In this document: piece by piece, positions 25,690 to 35,192 of the stretch
Position numbering within the stretch: the stretch's first letter is position 1
Layout of the letters: each line of letters begins with the position of its first letter
Assembly: GCA_029260135.1 (NCBI GenBank)
Contig: JAJDDV010000109.1
Coordinates: forward strand, 1 to 64,000
Length of the DNA stretch: 64,000 nucleotides
Reading direction: 5' to 3'
Source: Phycisphaerae bacterium
GTDB taxonomy: Bacteria; Planctomycetota; Phycisphaerae; UBA1845
The notes under the pieces: generated by a model
Told to the model about the DNA's origin: nothing
The model's input: only the letters and a program-made list of their open reading frames with translations
Database searches by the model: none
Program-made: the position numbers and the translations under genes

Positions 25690-26872
25690 TGAATCACCGG
25701 CTGGAAACCGGTACCACACAGAAAATGGTGGAGTGGGCGGGTAAGCCGAATTCTGTGGTCGCTCGTATTTCACCGGTTGGAAACCGGTGCCACACAGCGT
25801 GGTGGCGATCATTCATCTAGGCCGGCGGTCGCCCGCCGGCTCGAGCACCCTACCCGCAGCTTCGGAGGATCGAAGCGAGCCCCGAGCGATTGTGGCCGCT
25901 CCCTTGCGGTCGCGGTACGGATCGTCGGTCTGCGATCGATCGTTCATGAGGCGGGTCGCCTCTCGCTGCCTATTTGGGCTTGCTGGCGGTGGGGTTTACC
26001 CTGCCACGACCGTCACCGGCCGCGCGGTGCGCTCTTACCGCACCTTTTCACCCTTACCCTTGACACGTCGCGCTGCGATTCGCGAAGAGGTCGTCGCCGG
26101 CACTGGCAGCAAGCTGCCCGTGGTACCCTGTGACGACATGCCCGCGCCTTCGGCTTGGCACCCGGCACCCGGTGTGGTCCGCGCAGCGGACCCTACGGAC
26201 TCGAGCGGCCTGGTCCGCATGGCGGAGCCTACACAGCTGTCGGTTGCACCCGGTCTGGTGCCGACATGGCGGCGCTTCGCTTGGCCATGGCACCCACCGA
26301 TATGGCGGCGCTTCGCTTGGCCATGGCACCCACCGACATGGCGGCGCTTCGCTTGGCCATGCCACCCACCGTCCTCGCGAATGGTGGCGCGACGTGTCAA
26401 GGGCGGTGTCTTTTCTGTGGCACTTTCCCTCGGCTCGCGCCGGGTTGGCGTTACCAACCACCGTACCCTATCCAGTTCGGACTTTCCTCCCGCGCGTCAT
26501 TGCGCGCGGGCGATCGCCTTCGCCCACTCCACCGGTCTGATTGTAGGTTGCGGGGCGCGGATTGTCGAACGCGGGCGAGGTGGGTCGTTTTCGGCAGACG
26601 AGATGCACGCAACATCGGCTGCGCGACTGGACAAGAGGTTGGCCCTCCCCGACCCCTCCCCGTGGGAGGGGGGATTTCATGCCCGCGCCTTCGGCTTGGG
26701 CATGGCACGCGGCGCTCCCTGCACCGCGCGGGCTGAAGAGCCCGCGGCTCCGGTAGGAATCCGTAGTATCGGGCGCTCCCGACAAGGGGGGATTTCATGC
26801 CCGCGCCTTCGGCTTGGGCATGGCACCAGGCGGGTTGGGCATGGCACCCGATTTCGCGGGATGTTGGTGGTT
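25690..26872. repeat. Intergenic island of palindromic and tandem repeats
   Basis: This ~1.2-kb gene-free island lies between convergent genes. It holds two copies of family B (CACCGGTTGGAAACCGGTG-like) at 25695-25712 and 25771-25789, a GCCGGCGGTCGCCCGCCGGC hairpin at 25821-25840, one family A palindrome at 26177-26191, a GCGGGCTGAAGAGCCCGC hairpin at 26728-26745, and three dispersed copies of CCCGCGCCTTCGGCTTGG (near 26140, 26682, 26800). Long open frames here on both strands are artefacts of the repeats. Confidence 0.8.
26262..26375. repeat. 36-bp tandem repeat, three copies
   Basis: Three consecutive copies of a 36-bp unit containing ATGGCGGCGCTTCGCTTGGC followed by CATGGCACCCACCGA; the third ends with CATGCCACCCACC. 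The period is a multiple of 3, which keeps frames open. Confidence 0.85.
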
Positions 26873-28843
26873 TCAGCCTCGTTTGTTTTGCCAGGGGTTG
26901 CCGGCTGTGACGGGGAAGGGCGAGTATCCCGTCATACCGGGGGGCAGTGAGGGTTTGACGTTTGCGTCGGGCGGTGTCTGTGGTGGCGGTGGCGATTCGG
27001 CGCCGGCGGGTTCGAGGTCGGCGGGGTCGATGTTGGTTCGGTCTTGTCTTCGCCAGTGGTCGACGATGTCGTCGAGGTCGTAGGCGACCGACTCGGATGA
27101 CCAGTGTTTGAAGAAGTCCATGTCGCCACTCTGCGGGCGCGGATCGGGTATTTCGACGAGGGTTCTCATGGGCATGAGTACGCAGTCGCCGATGATGAAG
27201 GCTTCGCCGGGTCGCAGGACGGGTAGCATTTCGAGCACGCCGGCGAAGTGATCGCCGATGACTCTCGAGACGTAGTGCTGGTCGTCGGGGTTGCTCATTC
27301 TCAGGACGACGAAGCTGTTACACTGCGAGAGCACGGTTTCCGAGAGTTCGGAGGGTCGCTGCGAGATGATCATGGCGCTGACGCCGTACTTCCGCCCTTC
27401 CTTGGCGACGCGTTCGACGGCCATCTTGGCGAATGCGGTTCCTTGTTCTCGGCGCGGGATGTAGTTGTGCGCTTCTTCGAAGACCAGAAGCGTGGGGTGG
27501 CGTTGCGTGACGGGTGTCCAGAAGTTGAGGTCGAAGAGCAATCGCGTGAGTACGGCGACGGTGATATCGACGATTTCGAAAGGGATTCCGGAGAGATCGA
27601 CGATGGTCAGGTTGCTTCGCGGTTCGACGCGTCCGGTGAGGAGCTTGACGAGGTGGTTCATCAGGCTCGAGGTTTGCTCGGGGCCGTCGAGGTGCGAGAT
27701 TTCATCGCGGAAGTACTTTGATTTGAGTCCGTGCTCGAGTGGTTTGAGGAGGAACTCGTATCGTCGGTCGTTGTACTTGGTGTCGATCTGATCGATCAGT
27801 CCGAGGAGTTTCCCGAAGTAGAGCGGGTGCGGGGTCTCGCCCTGGGGGTTTCCGCGATTGAACTGGCAGCGCTGGTCGCGCATGAGGCGTTCTTGTTCTT
27901 TGGGGTCCATGGACCTCAGGGCGAGCTGGCTGAAGGCGTATCGGTCGTCGTTGAGGACGAATCGTGCGTCGTTAAGGTTTTCGCCGTAGGTCTTGAGTCT
28001 GTCGAGGGAGAAGAAGATCGGGGTGTCGAGGGTCAGGGTCTTGGTGAGGCCCAGCGCCTCGGCGGCGTCTTGCTTGAACTCGAGCAGTGCGGTTCTGAGG
28101 AAGGAGATCTGTGTTGAGACGTTGATCGGGTTGGATCGGTCGACGAAGAGGGCTTCCATTTCCTCGTACTTGAGAAGCCAGTAGGGGACGACGAGGTCGT
28201 TGACGCCGAGGTAGGTGACGTTTGCGTTGACTTGTCCTTCGTCGTCGCTGAAGGCGGCGCGGTATTCGCCGTGCATATCGAAGAGGACAACCTGCGACTG
28301 GTTGAGATCGAGGATTTCCTGGAGGACTTTGGCGGTCGTGCAGCTTTTTCCGCTTCCGCTGTTTCCCAGGAGGGCGGCGTGTTTGGCGAAGAACTCGGAG
28401 CCGAGGATCTTGACGTCGAAGTCGGGGTTATAGGCGAACTGTCCCAGAGAGAAGCTCTGGGGGTGGTCGGATCCGGCGAGAAGCTGATCGTAGCTCCCGA
28501 AGATGGTCTCGAAGTCGTCGCGAACGGCGATCCAGACGTCGTCGCCGACGATGGGGTAGTCGTTCACGCCGCGGGTGAATTTTCCGTTCCGGATTTCGCC
28601 GAGTAGCTGGACGCTCATGAGGAGTTGGGGTTCGGTGCCGCCGACGATGACGTCTTGTCGGCCGGTACCGGTGACGAATCCGACGAGGGTCCGCTCGTCC
28701 ATGGGGATGGTGACGTAGGAGCCGAGTTGGCCTACGCGGTAGGGCCTGTCTTCGTAGACGAGGTTCAGCTCGGTGGTGGTGATGAGCACCTCCACGGCTC
28801 CGCTCTTGACCCGAATGACGCTACCAATCTGGAGTGGGTTCAT
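26873..28843 (-). CDS. HerA-like FtsK/HAS-barrel ATPase
   Basis: This 656-residue protein has an N-terminal beta-rich HAS-barrel-like region (residues 1-135), a Walker A GNSGSGKS at 160-167, and a Walker B LLVFEEAHNYIP near 455, followed by ISQRPSELSETVLSQCNSF typical of HerA/FtsK-type hexameric motors. The C-terminal ~60 residues are Pro-rich. HerA family members work with the NurA nuclease or, in defence operons, with Sir2 or other nucleases; no such partner is adjacent here. A role in DNA translocation or end processing is inferred from the family. Confidence 0.88.
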   Translation of the reverse strand: MNPLQIGSVIRVKSGAVEVLITTTELNLVYEDRPYRVGQLGSYVTIPMDERTLVGFVTGTGRQDVIVGGTEPQLLMSVQLLGEIRNGKFTRGVNDYPIVGDDVWIAVRDDFETIFGSYDQLLAGSDHPQSFSLGQFAYNPDFDVKILGSEFFAKHAALLGNSGSGKSCTTAKVLQEILDLNQSQVVLFDMHGEYRAAFSDDEGQVNANVTYLGVNDLVVPYWLLKYEEMEALFVDRSNPINVSTQISFLRTALLEFKQDAAEALGLTKTLTLDTPIFFSLDRLKTYGENLNDARFVLNDDRYAFSQLALRSMDPKEQERLMRDQRCQFNRGNPQGETPHPLYFGKLLGLIDQIDTKYNDRRYEFLLKPLEHGLKSKYFRDEISHLDGPEQTSSLMNHLVKLLTGRVEPRSNLTIVDLSGIPFEIVDITVAVLTRLLFDLNFWTPVTQRHPTLLVFEEAHNYIPRREQGTAFAKMAVERVAKEGRKYGVSAMIISQRPSELSETVLSQCNSFVVLRMSNPDDQHYVSRVIGDHFAGVLEMLPVLRPGEAFIIGDCVLMPMRTLVEIPDPRPQSGDMDFFKHWSSESVAYDLDDIVDHWRRQDRTNIDPADLEPAGAESPPPPQTPPDANVKPSLPPGMTGYSPFPVTAGNPWQNKRG

Positions 28844-29509
28844 CGACTGTCGCCTCTTGTTTTATTCGGTTTGAGACCGTGGCCCCCGGTTTATCGTCAA
28901 GGCGGACTCCGTCCGGGAGCCCGAAGCGGTTCGGGGAGTTCCGGGGTGAGTCTTTGCAGGAAAGATACGATCCGCCGGGGGTTGGGGCGTTCGGGGGGGT
29001 CGGATTCGCCCGATAACGAGGGGGTTTCGGCTTCACCGCACGGCTGGATCGCCGTTGCGGAAGGGTTGGTGATGGCCTTGGGCGGTTCCACTTCCGGCAG
29101 GACGATTCGGTATTGCGTAGGCCCAGTGTGGAGGTTTCGGCGTCTCATTCCGGCACATATGGGAGTCTGGGCAGATTCGGTGAGCGAGATTGGGCTCAAC
29201 TAGCGGACGTTGAAAGAATCTTTGTCGTCGAGTATTGACGTGGGCTGACTTACCGATATAGTATTACGTGATTGCGCAGATCGCGGTTGCTGTTCGCGGC
29301 CCGAGCTCGTAACCTCTTTTTACAACCAAGCTTCCACTCGCTGCGGCACCCTTTGACCGCGCCAATACTTTTCGGGGTGCCGCACGCCTTTTATAGGGAT
29401 ATCACACATTCAAAACGGGTGGGGTCGTCACGGGTGGGCCCGGGGTCCAGATCCGGGTTGGCGCTATGGTGGCTGCGGTTTTCGGGGTCGCCGGGCCGTA
29501 TCCAGAGGT
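28844..29509. other. Intergenic, no recognisable gene
   Basis: About 670 bp upstream of the HerA-like gene and downstream of the kinase gene. The only sizeable frame (minus, 28897-29199) is Pro/Arg-rich with no family match. A TATAGTATTACG segment at 29257-29270 is locally AT-rich. No RNA gene was recognised. Confidence 0.4.
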
Positions 29510-30625
29510 TCAGCCGGGGATCTCATCGTCGTCACGGGCGATGCCGAGGTCGTCGAGTTCATCCACCACGGCATCCCAGACATCATCCTCCTCGTCGTCC
29601 CAGGGGACGTCGTCTTCGACGGGAGACGGGGAATGGAGGCGTTTTGAGACGATGACGCGGGCCAAGTCGAGCCTTTGGATGAGTGCGGACATTGACTGGA
29701 TGCGGTCGGCCGGGTCGTACTGGCAGCAGTCCTGGATCAAGCGGGCGAGGAAGCTCGGGAGCTTCTCGATGGCGAGCTCGTGCGTGTCGGAGACGCGTTT
29801 TCCGGCCAGGCTCTGGGAACTCATGCTGATGGTCTGGTTCATGTCCGTGAGGACGTGCTCGCCGGTGAGGATCTTATGAAGCGTGGCGCCGAGTCCGAAG
29901 ATGTCGGTTCGTTCGTCGAGGACGCCGCGCTGGACCTGTTCGGGTGCCATGTAGTCGATGGTGCCCTGGATTCGAGGTTTGGCTTCGTGGATTTTGGCGC
30001 TTTGTCCGAGGTCAATCAGCTTCACGGATTCGTCGGAGCAGATCAGGATGTTGGTCGGTTTCAGGTCGGCATGGACGTAGCCGGCCCGGTGCATGGCATG
30101 AATACCTGCGGCCACTTCCCGGAAGATCCGCAGGATTTCGTTCAAGGGTCGGCTGAAATCCTTGTCGCCGAGCGAAGGGCCGTCCACGTATTCCATGAAG
30201 AGAATGGCGCCGCGGACGCGTAGGCGCCGGCGAAGCATGCGGAGTTCGTAGACCTTGCGTATGACGGGGTGGTCGACGGCGGAGCCGATGGCGTGTTCGG
30301 TTCTGAGCAGATCGATGAAGCTGGTGTCTTCGGGATTGAGGACTTTGACGATTTTGACGGCGTAGTCCTTGCCCGTTCTCATGCACCGAGCGCGAAACAC
30401 CCTTGATTGGGCGCCGATGCCGAGCTTCTCGACGACTCGATAGTTTGGAATATCGACAGCCACAAGCTTCTCGCCGAAACCGTTGAACCGTTGCGGAATC
30501 CTCGTTTCGAGGTCCGCGCTACGAACACCACCCGGAGCCAAGATCTCCGGCGGTTCGCCCTTCAGGGTCGATTCGCTGAAAAAACGGCGCGATGCGGCAA
30601 GCGTGCTCGCTCGGTATGCGCGCAC
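29510..30625 (-). CDS. Serine/threonine protein kinase
   Basis: The frame gives 371 residues from a GTG at 30625; a later GTG at 30463, just before the kinase domain, is an alternative start. The domain spans about 62-330: P-loop LGIGAQSRVF, catalytic Lys in YAVKIVK (K91), catalytic loop HADLKPTN (185-192) with Ala in place of Arg of HRD, metal-binding DLG (205-207) instead of DFG, and MAPEQ. The catalytic Asp and Lys are kept, so activity is likely. The C-terminal ~35 residues are very acidic (VPWDDEEDDVWD). No membrane helix is seen. Confidence 0.88.
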   Translation of the reverse strand: MRAYRASTLAASRRFFSESTLKGEPPEILAPGGVRSADLETRIPQRFNGFGEKLVAVDIPNYRVVEKLGIGAQSRVFRARCMRTGKDYAVKIVKVLNPEDTSFIDLLRTEHAIGSAVDHPVIRKVYELRMLRRRLRVRGAILFMEYVDGPSLGDKDFSRPLNEILRIFREVAAGIHAMHRAGYVHADLKPTNILICSDESVKLIDLGQSAKIHEAKPRIQGTIDYMAPEQVQRGVLDERTDIFGLGATLHKILTGEHVLTDMNQTISMSSQSLAGKRVSDTHELAIEKLPSFLARLIQDCCQYDPADRIQSMSALIQRLDLARVIVSKRLHSPSPVEDDVPWDDEEDDVWDAVVDELDDLGIARDDDEIPG

Positions 30626-30939
30626 AGCGTAACGACACCCGTTTGTCAGCGCATGGACGACCCGATCGCTATTTCATCAGGTCAACGGCAACGTGAGCCC
30701 AAGGCACACGCGAGAGGTGGGAAGAGAGAATAATGGCAGAACGCTTCGATCAAATAATATAAGGTATTCGTTATAAAACTGCGTTCGCCTCAGCTTCCGC
30801 TACCGTTCGTCCTATAGTCTACAATTATGTACGTGTCCGGTCAACCGGAATTACCGTACCAGGGGCCTTATCGGACAGCCGAGGGGGGCTCCGTTAGCAA
30901 ACGGGTGGGGTGATTTTGCGAAATCGGCCGCCGAGCCCG
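30626..30939. promoter_or_regulatory. AT-rich region upstream of the kinase gene
   Basis: About 310 bp between the cysteine synthase 3' end and the kinase start. Positions 30740-30830 are markedly AT-rich for this genome (AATAATATAAGG, TTATAAAACTG) and probably contain the kinase promoter on the minus strand. A TCCGGTCAACCGGA palindrome lies at about 30838-30851. No specific promoter hexamers are asserted. Confidence 0.35.
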
Positions 30940-31881
30940 CTACTCGGAGAAGAGCGGCGTCGAAATATATCGGTCGCCGCCGCTGGGAAGAACGGTCACG
31001 ATGGTCTTTCCTTTGTTTTGCGGCATGTTGGCGACGCGGTCGGCGGCGCAGAGGGCTGCGCCCGAGGAGATTCCGCAGAGGATGCCCTCCTCGCGGGCGG
31101 CCCGGCGGGCCCAGTTGATGGCATCGTCGTTAGAGACCTGCACGACGCCGTCGACGACGTCGAGGTTCAGGACTTCGGGGATGAAGCCGGCTCCGATGCC
31201 CTGGATCATGTGTTTTCCGGGTTGGAGGGGTCGTCCGTCGCGGGTCTGGGTGATGACTGGCGAGGCCTCCGGCTCTACGGCGAAGCATTGAAAGGAGGAC
31301 TTCTTTTCCTTCAGTGCTTCGCCAGCGCCGGTGATGGTTCCGCCAGTGCCGACTCCGGAGACGAGGATGTCGGCCTTTCCGTCCGTGTCGTCCCAGATTT
31401 CGGCCGCGGTGGTTCGCCGGTGTATTTCGGGGTTGGCGGGGTTGTTGAACTGCTGCGGCATGTAGGCGTTGGTCGTGTCTTCGACGAGTTTTTGCGCGGC
31501 GGCGACGGCCCCCTTCATGCCTTCGGCGGCGGGGGTCAGGACGAGGGAGGCGCCGTGGGCTTTGAGGATGGCGCGTCGTTCGATGGACATGCTTTCGGGC
31601 ATGGTGAGCGTGAGCTTGTAGCCGCGGGCTGCGCAGACGAAGGCGAGTGCGATTCCGGTGTTTCCGGAGGTGGGCTCGACGATCATGGTGTTTGCGTCGA
31701 CCTGCCCATCGCGTTCGGCGGCGGCGATCATCGACGCCCCGATCCGGTCTTTGACGCTCGAGAGGGGATTGTTGAATTCGAGCTTGGCGTAGACGGTGGC
31801 TGGGGCATCGATCATTCGGTTGATGCGAACCATCGGTGTTCGACCGATGGCGCCCATGATGTTGTCGTATAGGTTCGCCAT
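30940..31881 (-). CDS. cysK: Cysteine synthase (O-acetylserine sulfhydrylase)
   Basis: This 313-residue protein matches the usual CysK length. The PLP lysine is K44 in [11 protein letters not shown]; the substrate loop TSGNTG is at 71-76; the phosphate-binding GTGGT lies near 180. It makes L-cysteine from O-acetylserine and sulfide in the cytoplasm. It stands alone, with no cysE next to it. The start ATG has AAGGGAGAA upstream. CysK versus CysM or cystathionine beta-synthase-like specificity cannot be settled from sequence alone. Confidence 0.93.
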   Translation of the reverse strand: MANLYDNIMGAIGRTPMVRINRMIDAPATVYAKLEFNNPLSSVKDRIGASMIAAAERDGQVDANTMIVEPTSGNTGIALAFVCAARGYKLTLTMPESMSIERRAILKAHGASLVLTPAAEGMKGAVAAAQKLVEDTTNAYMPQQFNNPANPEIHRRTTAAEIWDDTDGKADILVSGVGTGGTITGAGEALKEKKSSFQCFAVEPEASPVITQTRDGRPLQPGKHMIQGIGAGFIPEVLNLDVVDGVVQVSNDDAINWARRAAREEGILCGISSGAALCAADRVANMPQNKGKTIVTVLPSGGDRYISTPLFSE

Positions 31882-32168
31882 GTGATTTCTCCCTTTCTTG
31901 CTCTTTCCCGGTCCTGCCCGACACTTGCAGGTTACGAGGCGTTTTCGGCGGTGTCAACGACGGGAGGTGCCTAGAGCAAGCTCTATCCGATTGTAGCGTT
32001 CGGGGGTCCATTTCGCCCGGAGAGTCCTGCCAGTCTTCCGCTACGTTTGGACGGGTTGCGCTATAGGATGGAGCCGGGTGAGGTGTCGCCGCCTGGGGAA
32101 GAAACAGCGTATACTGCCCTCGATTCGTTTCGGTTGTGCGCGTGAGATAAAACGAGGGTGTGAAGTCC

Positions 32169-32789
32169 ATGGGGCCGTTGGGCATTGGTGACGCTTCGTG
32201 CTGCGTGAGCTGTGGGTATCTTCTGCGCGGTCTTGAGCAACCGGTTTGTCCGGAGTGCGGGCGCCGGTTCGATCCGGTTGACGTCACGACCTACGACGCT
32301 GATCCGCGTCGACGTCGTCGAGTGCGGCGATGGCGGCAGGCGTGCGTGGGCCTCGCGCTGCTCTTGCTTCTCGGCGTTATTTGTCCTCGCGGGTTGCTCC
32401 GGGGAAACCTTACGCTGACGTGCGCGCGGTGTGGCGACGTCACGCTGGTGCGGCGGTGGGAGCTGAAACCGCCGCGGTGGATTTCGTTTCGCCTTCCGGG
32501 GTTTCACTGGACGACGCGGGGGACGACGGCGGTACCCTGTACGGACCACGTGTACAGCGTCAACGCCCGTTTTGATCTGGCGATCGGCGGGTCGAGCAGC
32601 GGAAGCGCCAGCGCTTCTCCTGGCGTCGTCGTGACGGTCAACGGTCAACCGACGACGCCGGAAACGGCCCCTCGCGTCCTGAAGTCGGTTCTTTCGCCCT
32701 TGAATCGTGGTATCAGGATTGGACGCATCCCCGCGCGCGAGCGTGGGGACACGAAGGATGCATTGGATGAGGATGGCGGCGGCGCGTAG
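32169..32789 (+). CDS. Zinc-ribbon single-pass membrane protein
   Basis: This 206-residue protein begins with a zinc ribbon CVSCGYLLRGL...CPECGRRF, a motif frequent in Planctomycetes small membrane proteins. A basic stretch (DPRRRRRVRRWRQ) precedes one membrane helix (ACVGLALLLLLGVICPRGLL, about residues 58-77). A second CARC pair follows in the outer part. A GTG nine bases upstream is an alternative start. Function unknown. Confidence 0.7.
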   Translation: MGPLGIGDASCCVSCGYLLRGLEQPVCPECGRRFDPVDVTTYDADPRRRRRVRRWRQACVGLALLLLLGVICPRGLLRGNLTLTCARCGDVTLVRRWELKPPRWISFRLPGFHWTTRGTTAVPCTDHVYSVNARFDLAIGGSSSGSASASPGVVVTVNGQPTTPETAPRVLKSVLSPLNRGIRIGRIPARERGDTKDALDEDGGGA

Positions 32790-32904
32790 ATCCGGCGGTT
32801 TGCGGCCGGCGACGGCGCCCGGTATCGTTGAGCCCGGCGGCGCGGGGTGAACGGTCTTCGCGCCATCGAACAGCTTGCGCGTTGAATCCGAAAGGAGCAG
32901 CATC

Positions 32905-34377
32905 ATGGCTACCGCAGCGATTTCACCTCCCCAGGTCTCGGATCAGAAGATGCTCATCGACGGGAAGTGGGTCCAGAGCGCCTCGGGGAAGACGTTCGAG
33001 ACGCTTTATCCGGCGACCGGCGACACCATCTGCCGGGTGGCGGAAGGTGACACGGCGGATGTCGATCGCGCAGTTCAGGCGGCGCGTCGTGCGTTCGAAT
33101 CGCGGGCGTGGGGGAGCATGGATGCGGCGGGTCGCGGTCGATTGCTCTATAAGCTCGCTGATCTGATCGAAGCGAATGCCGAGGAACTGGCGGCGCTGGA
33201 GACGTTGGACAACGGCAAGCCGATCAGCGATTCGTTGCACATCGACATCCCGGGTGCGGCGGCGGTGTATCGCTATTACGCCGGCTGGGCGGACAAGATT
33301 CACGGTAAGACGCTTCCGGTGAGCGGGCCGTTTGCGGCGTATACGCGTCACGAGCCGGTGGGTGTTGTGGGGCAGATCATCCCCTGGAACTTTCCGGCGT
33401 TGATGCAGGCGTGGAAGTGGGGTCCGGCGCTGGCGTGTGGGTGCACGATCGTGCTCAAGCCGGCCGAGCAGACGCCGCTGACGGCGCTTCGGATCGGCGA
33501 GCTGGCGATGGAGGCGGGTTTTCCGGAGGGCGTGGTGAACGTGGTTCCGGGGTTCGGTCCGACGGCGGGTGCCGCACTGGTGGCACATCCGGACGTGGAT
33601 AAGGTCGCGTTCACGGGGAGTACGGAAGTCGGGCAGGAGATCATGCGTCGGGCGGCGGATTCGAACCTCAAGCGGGTGACGCTGGAGCTCGGCGGTAAGA
33701 GCCCCAACATCATCTTCGCGGACGCGGACGTGGAGCGTGCGGCGGCGTTCGCGTACAGCGCGCTGTTCTTCAATATGGGGCAGTGTTGCTGTGCGGGGTC
33801 GCGCTTGTTTGTGGAGGATTCGATTCACGACGAGGTTCTGGAGGCGATCACGTCGAGGGCGAAGAAGCAGCGTATCGGCGATCCGTTCGATCGCCAGACG
33901 ACACAGGGCCCGCAGGTTTCTCAGGAGCAGTACGAGAAGATCCTGGGATACATCGATTCGGGGAAGTCGGCCGGGGCGCGGTGTGTTACGGGCGGTAGCA
34001 AGTTGGATCGCGCGGGGTACTTCATCGAGCCGACGGTGTTCGACGAGGTGAAGGATGATATGAAGATCGCCCAGGAGGAGATCTTCGGTCCGGTGTTGTG
34101 TGCGCTGCGATTCAAGGATGTGGACGAGGTGATTCGTCGCGGTAACAAGACCATGTACGGTCTTGCGGCGGCGGTGTGGACGCGCGACATCGAGAAGGCC
34201 AATCGCGCGGCGGCGGGATTGCGGGCCGGGACGGTCTGGATCAACTGCTACGACGTGTTCGACGCGGCGGTGCCGTTCGGCGGATTCAAGATGAGCGGTC
34301 TGGGGCGGGAGCTGGGCGAATACGGGTTGCAGAACTACCTCGAAGTGAAGGCGGTTGTGACGGCGCTGGGAGGCTGA
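32905..34377 (+). CDS. NAD(P)-dependent aldehyde dehydrogenase
   Basis: This 490-residue protein starts at an ATG 7 nt after AAAGGAG. Cofactor-binding [20 protein letters not shown] and TGSTEVG, the catalytic Glu in [10 protein letters not shown] (about residue 262) and the catalytic Cys in [11 protein letters not shown] (about 294) are all present, with the YGLAAAVWT and [13 protein letters not shown]-terminal signatures. It oxidises an aldehyde to the acid; the closest style is the betaine/retinal aldehyde dehydrogenase group, but the substrate is not predictable. Confidence 0.93.
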   Translation: MATAAISPPQVSDQKMLIDGKWVQSASGKTFETLYPATGDTICRVAEGDTADVDRAVQAARRAFESRAWGSMDAAGRGRLLYKLADLIEANAEELAALETLDNGKPISDSLHIDIPGAAAVYRYYAGWADKIHGKTLPVSGPFAAYTRHEPVGVVGQIIPWNFPALMQAWKWGPALACGCTIVLKPAEQTPLTALRIGELAMEAGFPEGVVNVVPGFGPTAGAALVAHPDVDKVAFTGSTEVGQEIMRRAADSNLKRVTLELGGKSPNIIFADADVERAAAFAYSALFFNMGQCCCAGSRLFVEDSIHDEVLEAITSRAKKQRIGDPFDRQTTQGPQVSQEQYEKILGYIDSGKSAGARCVTGGSKLDRAGYFIEPTVFDEVKDDMKIAQEEIFGPVLCALRFKDVDEVIRRGNKTMYGLAAAVWTRDIEKANRAAAGLRAGTVWINCYDVFDAAVPFGGFKMSGLGRELGEYGLQNYLEVKAVVTALGG

Positions 34378-34574
34378 GGCGCGGGGATGACGAATTGCAG
34401 ATTTCGGATGATCGAATAATCCTGGCTGTTCGATGAGCTGATCGGGGGTGGCGCGTGTTTTTGGCGTCGTCCGGCGGTTTTTGGGTCGCCGCTTCTAACG
34501 GTTCCGTGCGGTGGTTGTCGAAGCAGATGATGTAGACGATGCTGAAGGTCTGGACGGTCAGCGGAGATAAAGCC

Positions 34575-35030
34575 ATGTGGAAACGGTTATCGGGAGTGGG
34601 GCTGGTTGTTGCAGCCGGGATGGTGTGCGTGGGTTGTCGCGTCAGTGGTTTTTCGCTGTCGGTTCACGATCATGATGCGCGACCGGTGCGGGTGAAGCGC
34701 GTTCATGTTCCCAGGGCTCACATTTGCACGCATGATTGCCACGCTCATTACTGGGACGGGGCGAAGGTCATCGTATTGGCCGAGCACCGTCACGGGCACG
34801 ATTGTGGGCACCATTGGGATGGTTCTCACTGGATCGTCCGCAAGGGCCGCGTGAAGCGAGCGCACGGGAGTCCGAAGGTTTATCGGGTTGCGCACGAACA
34901 CAGTCCGTCGTGTGGTCATGTGTACAACCGACGCGCGCACAAGTGGATCAAGGTGAGGAAGGGGCATGTTCACCGTCATGGCTGTGGTCATGTTCACTTG
35001 AATGGGCGGTGGAGTATTCGGATTCGCTAG
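34575..35030 (+). CDS. His/Cys-rich lipoprotein, putative metal binder
   Basis: This 151-residue protein has a lipoprotein signal (MWKRLSGVGLVVAAGMVCVGC), so it should be anchored by the Cys near residue 21. The mature part carries four H-x-x-x-C-[GH]-H type clusters (HICTHDCHAHYWDG, HRHGHDCGHHWDG, HEHSPSCGHVYN, HVHRHGCGHVHLNG) in a regular spacing, each followed by an aromatic and a basic K-x-[IV]-x-[VI] strand. The repeat pattern strongly suggests metal coordination, perhaps zinc, copper or nickel. The start ATG has GGAG upstream. No transporter or sensor is adjacent. Confidence 0.8.
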   Translation: MWKRLSGVGLVVAAGMVCVGCRVSGFSLSVHDHDARPVRVKRVHVPRAHICTHDCHAHYWDGAKVIVLAEHRHGHDCGHHWDGSHWIVRKGRVKRAHGSPKVYRVAHEHSPSCGHVYNRRAHKWIKVRKGHVHRHGCGHVHLNGRWSIRIR

Positions 35031-35049
35031 GCTGGTCTAAGAACGCACC

Positions 35050-35108
35050 GGCGGACAAGCCGCCAGTGGCACCCGGCGCAGCCTTCGTCGTCACCCACAA
35101 GGGGTGAC
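35050..35108. repeat. Composite palindromic element
   Basis: Two hairpins, GGCGGACAAGCCGCC (35050-35064) and GTCACCCACAAGGGGTGAC (35090-35108), the latter followed by GCTACAT. The surrounding words (CAGTGGCACCC, GCTACAT) recur with different stems in the 45.9-46.3 kb cluster, so this is a related REP-like unit. It lies between the lipoprotein gene and ruvC. Confidence 0.65.
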
Positions 35109-35192
35109 GCTACATGATCGCCGAAACGGCGCATTTGCGTCGTAGCGACCTGCGATCGACTTTGCGCGGTCTGACGGGTGGAGGGTTGAGTC

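Noticed and set aside
25787..26950. Long plus-strand open frame (about 387 codons) across the repeat island
   Set aside because: It is composed of palindromic and 36-bp tandem repeats whose period is a multiple of 3, with no SD, family match or sensible codon pattern, and it overlaps the HerA-like gene's end.
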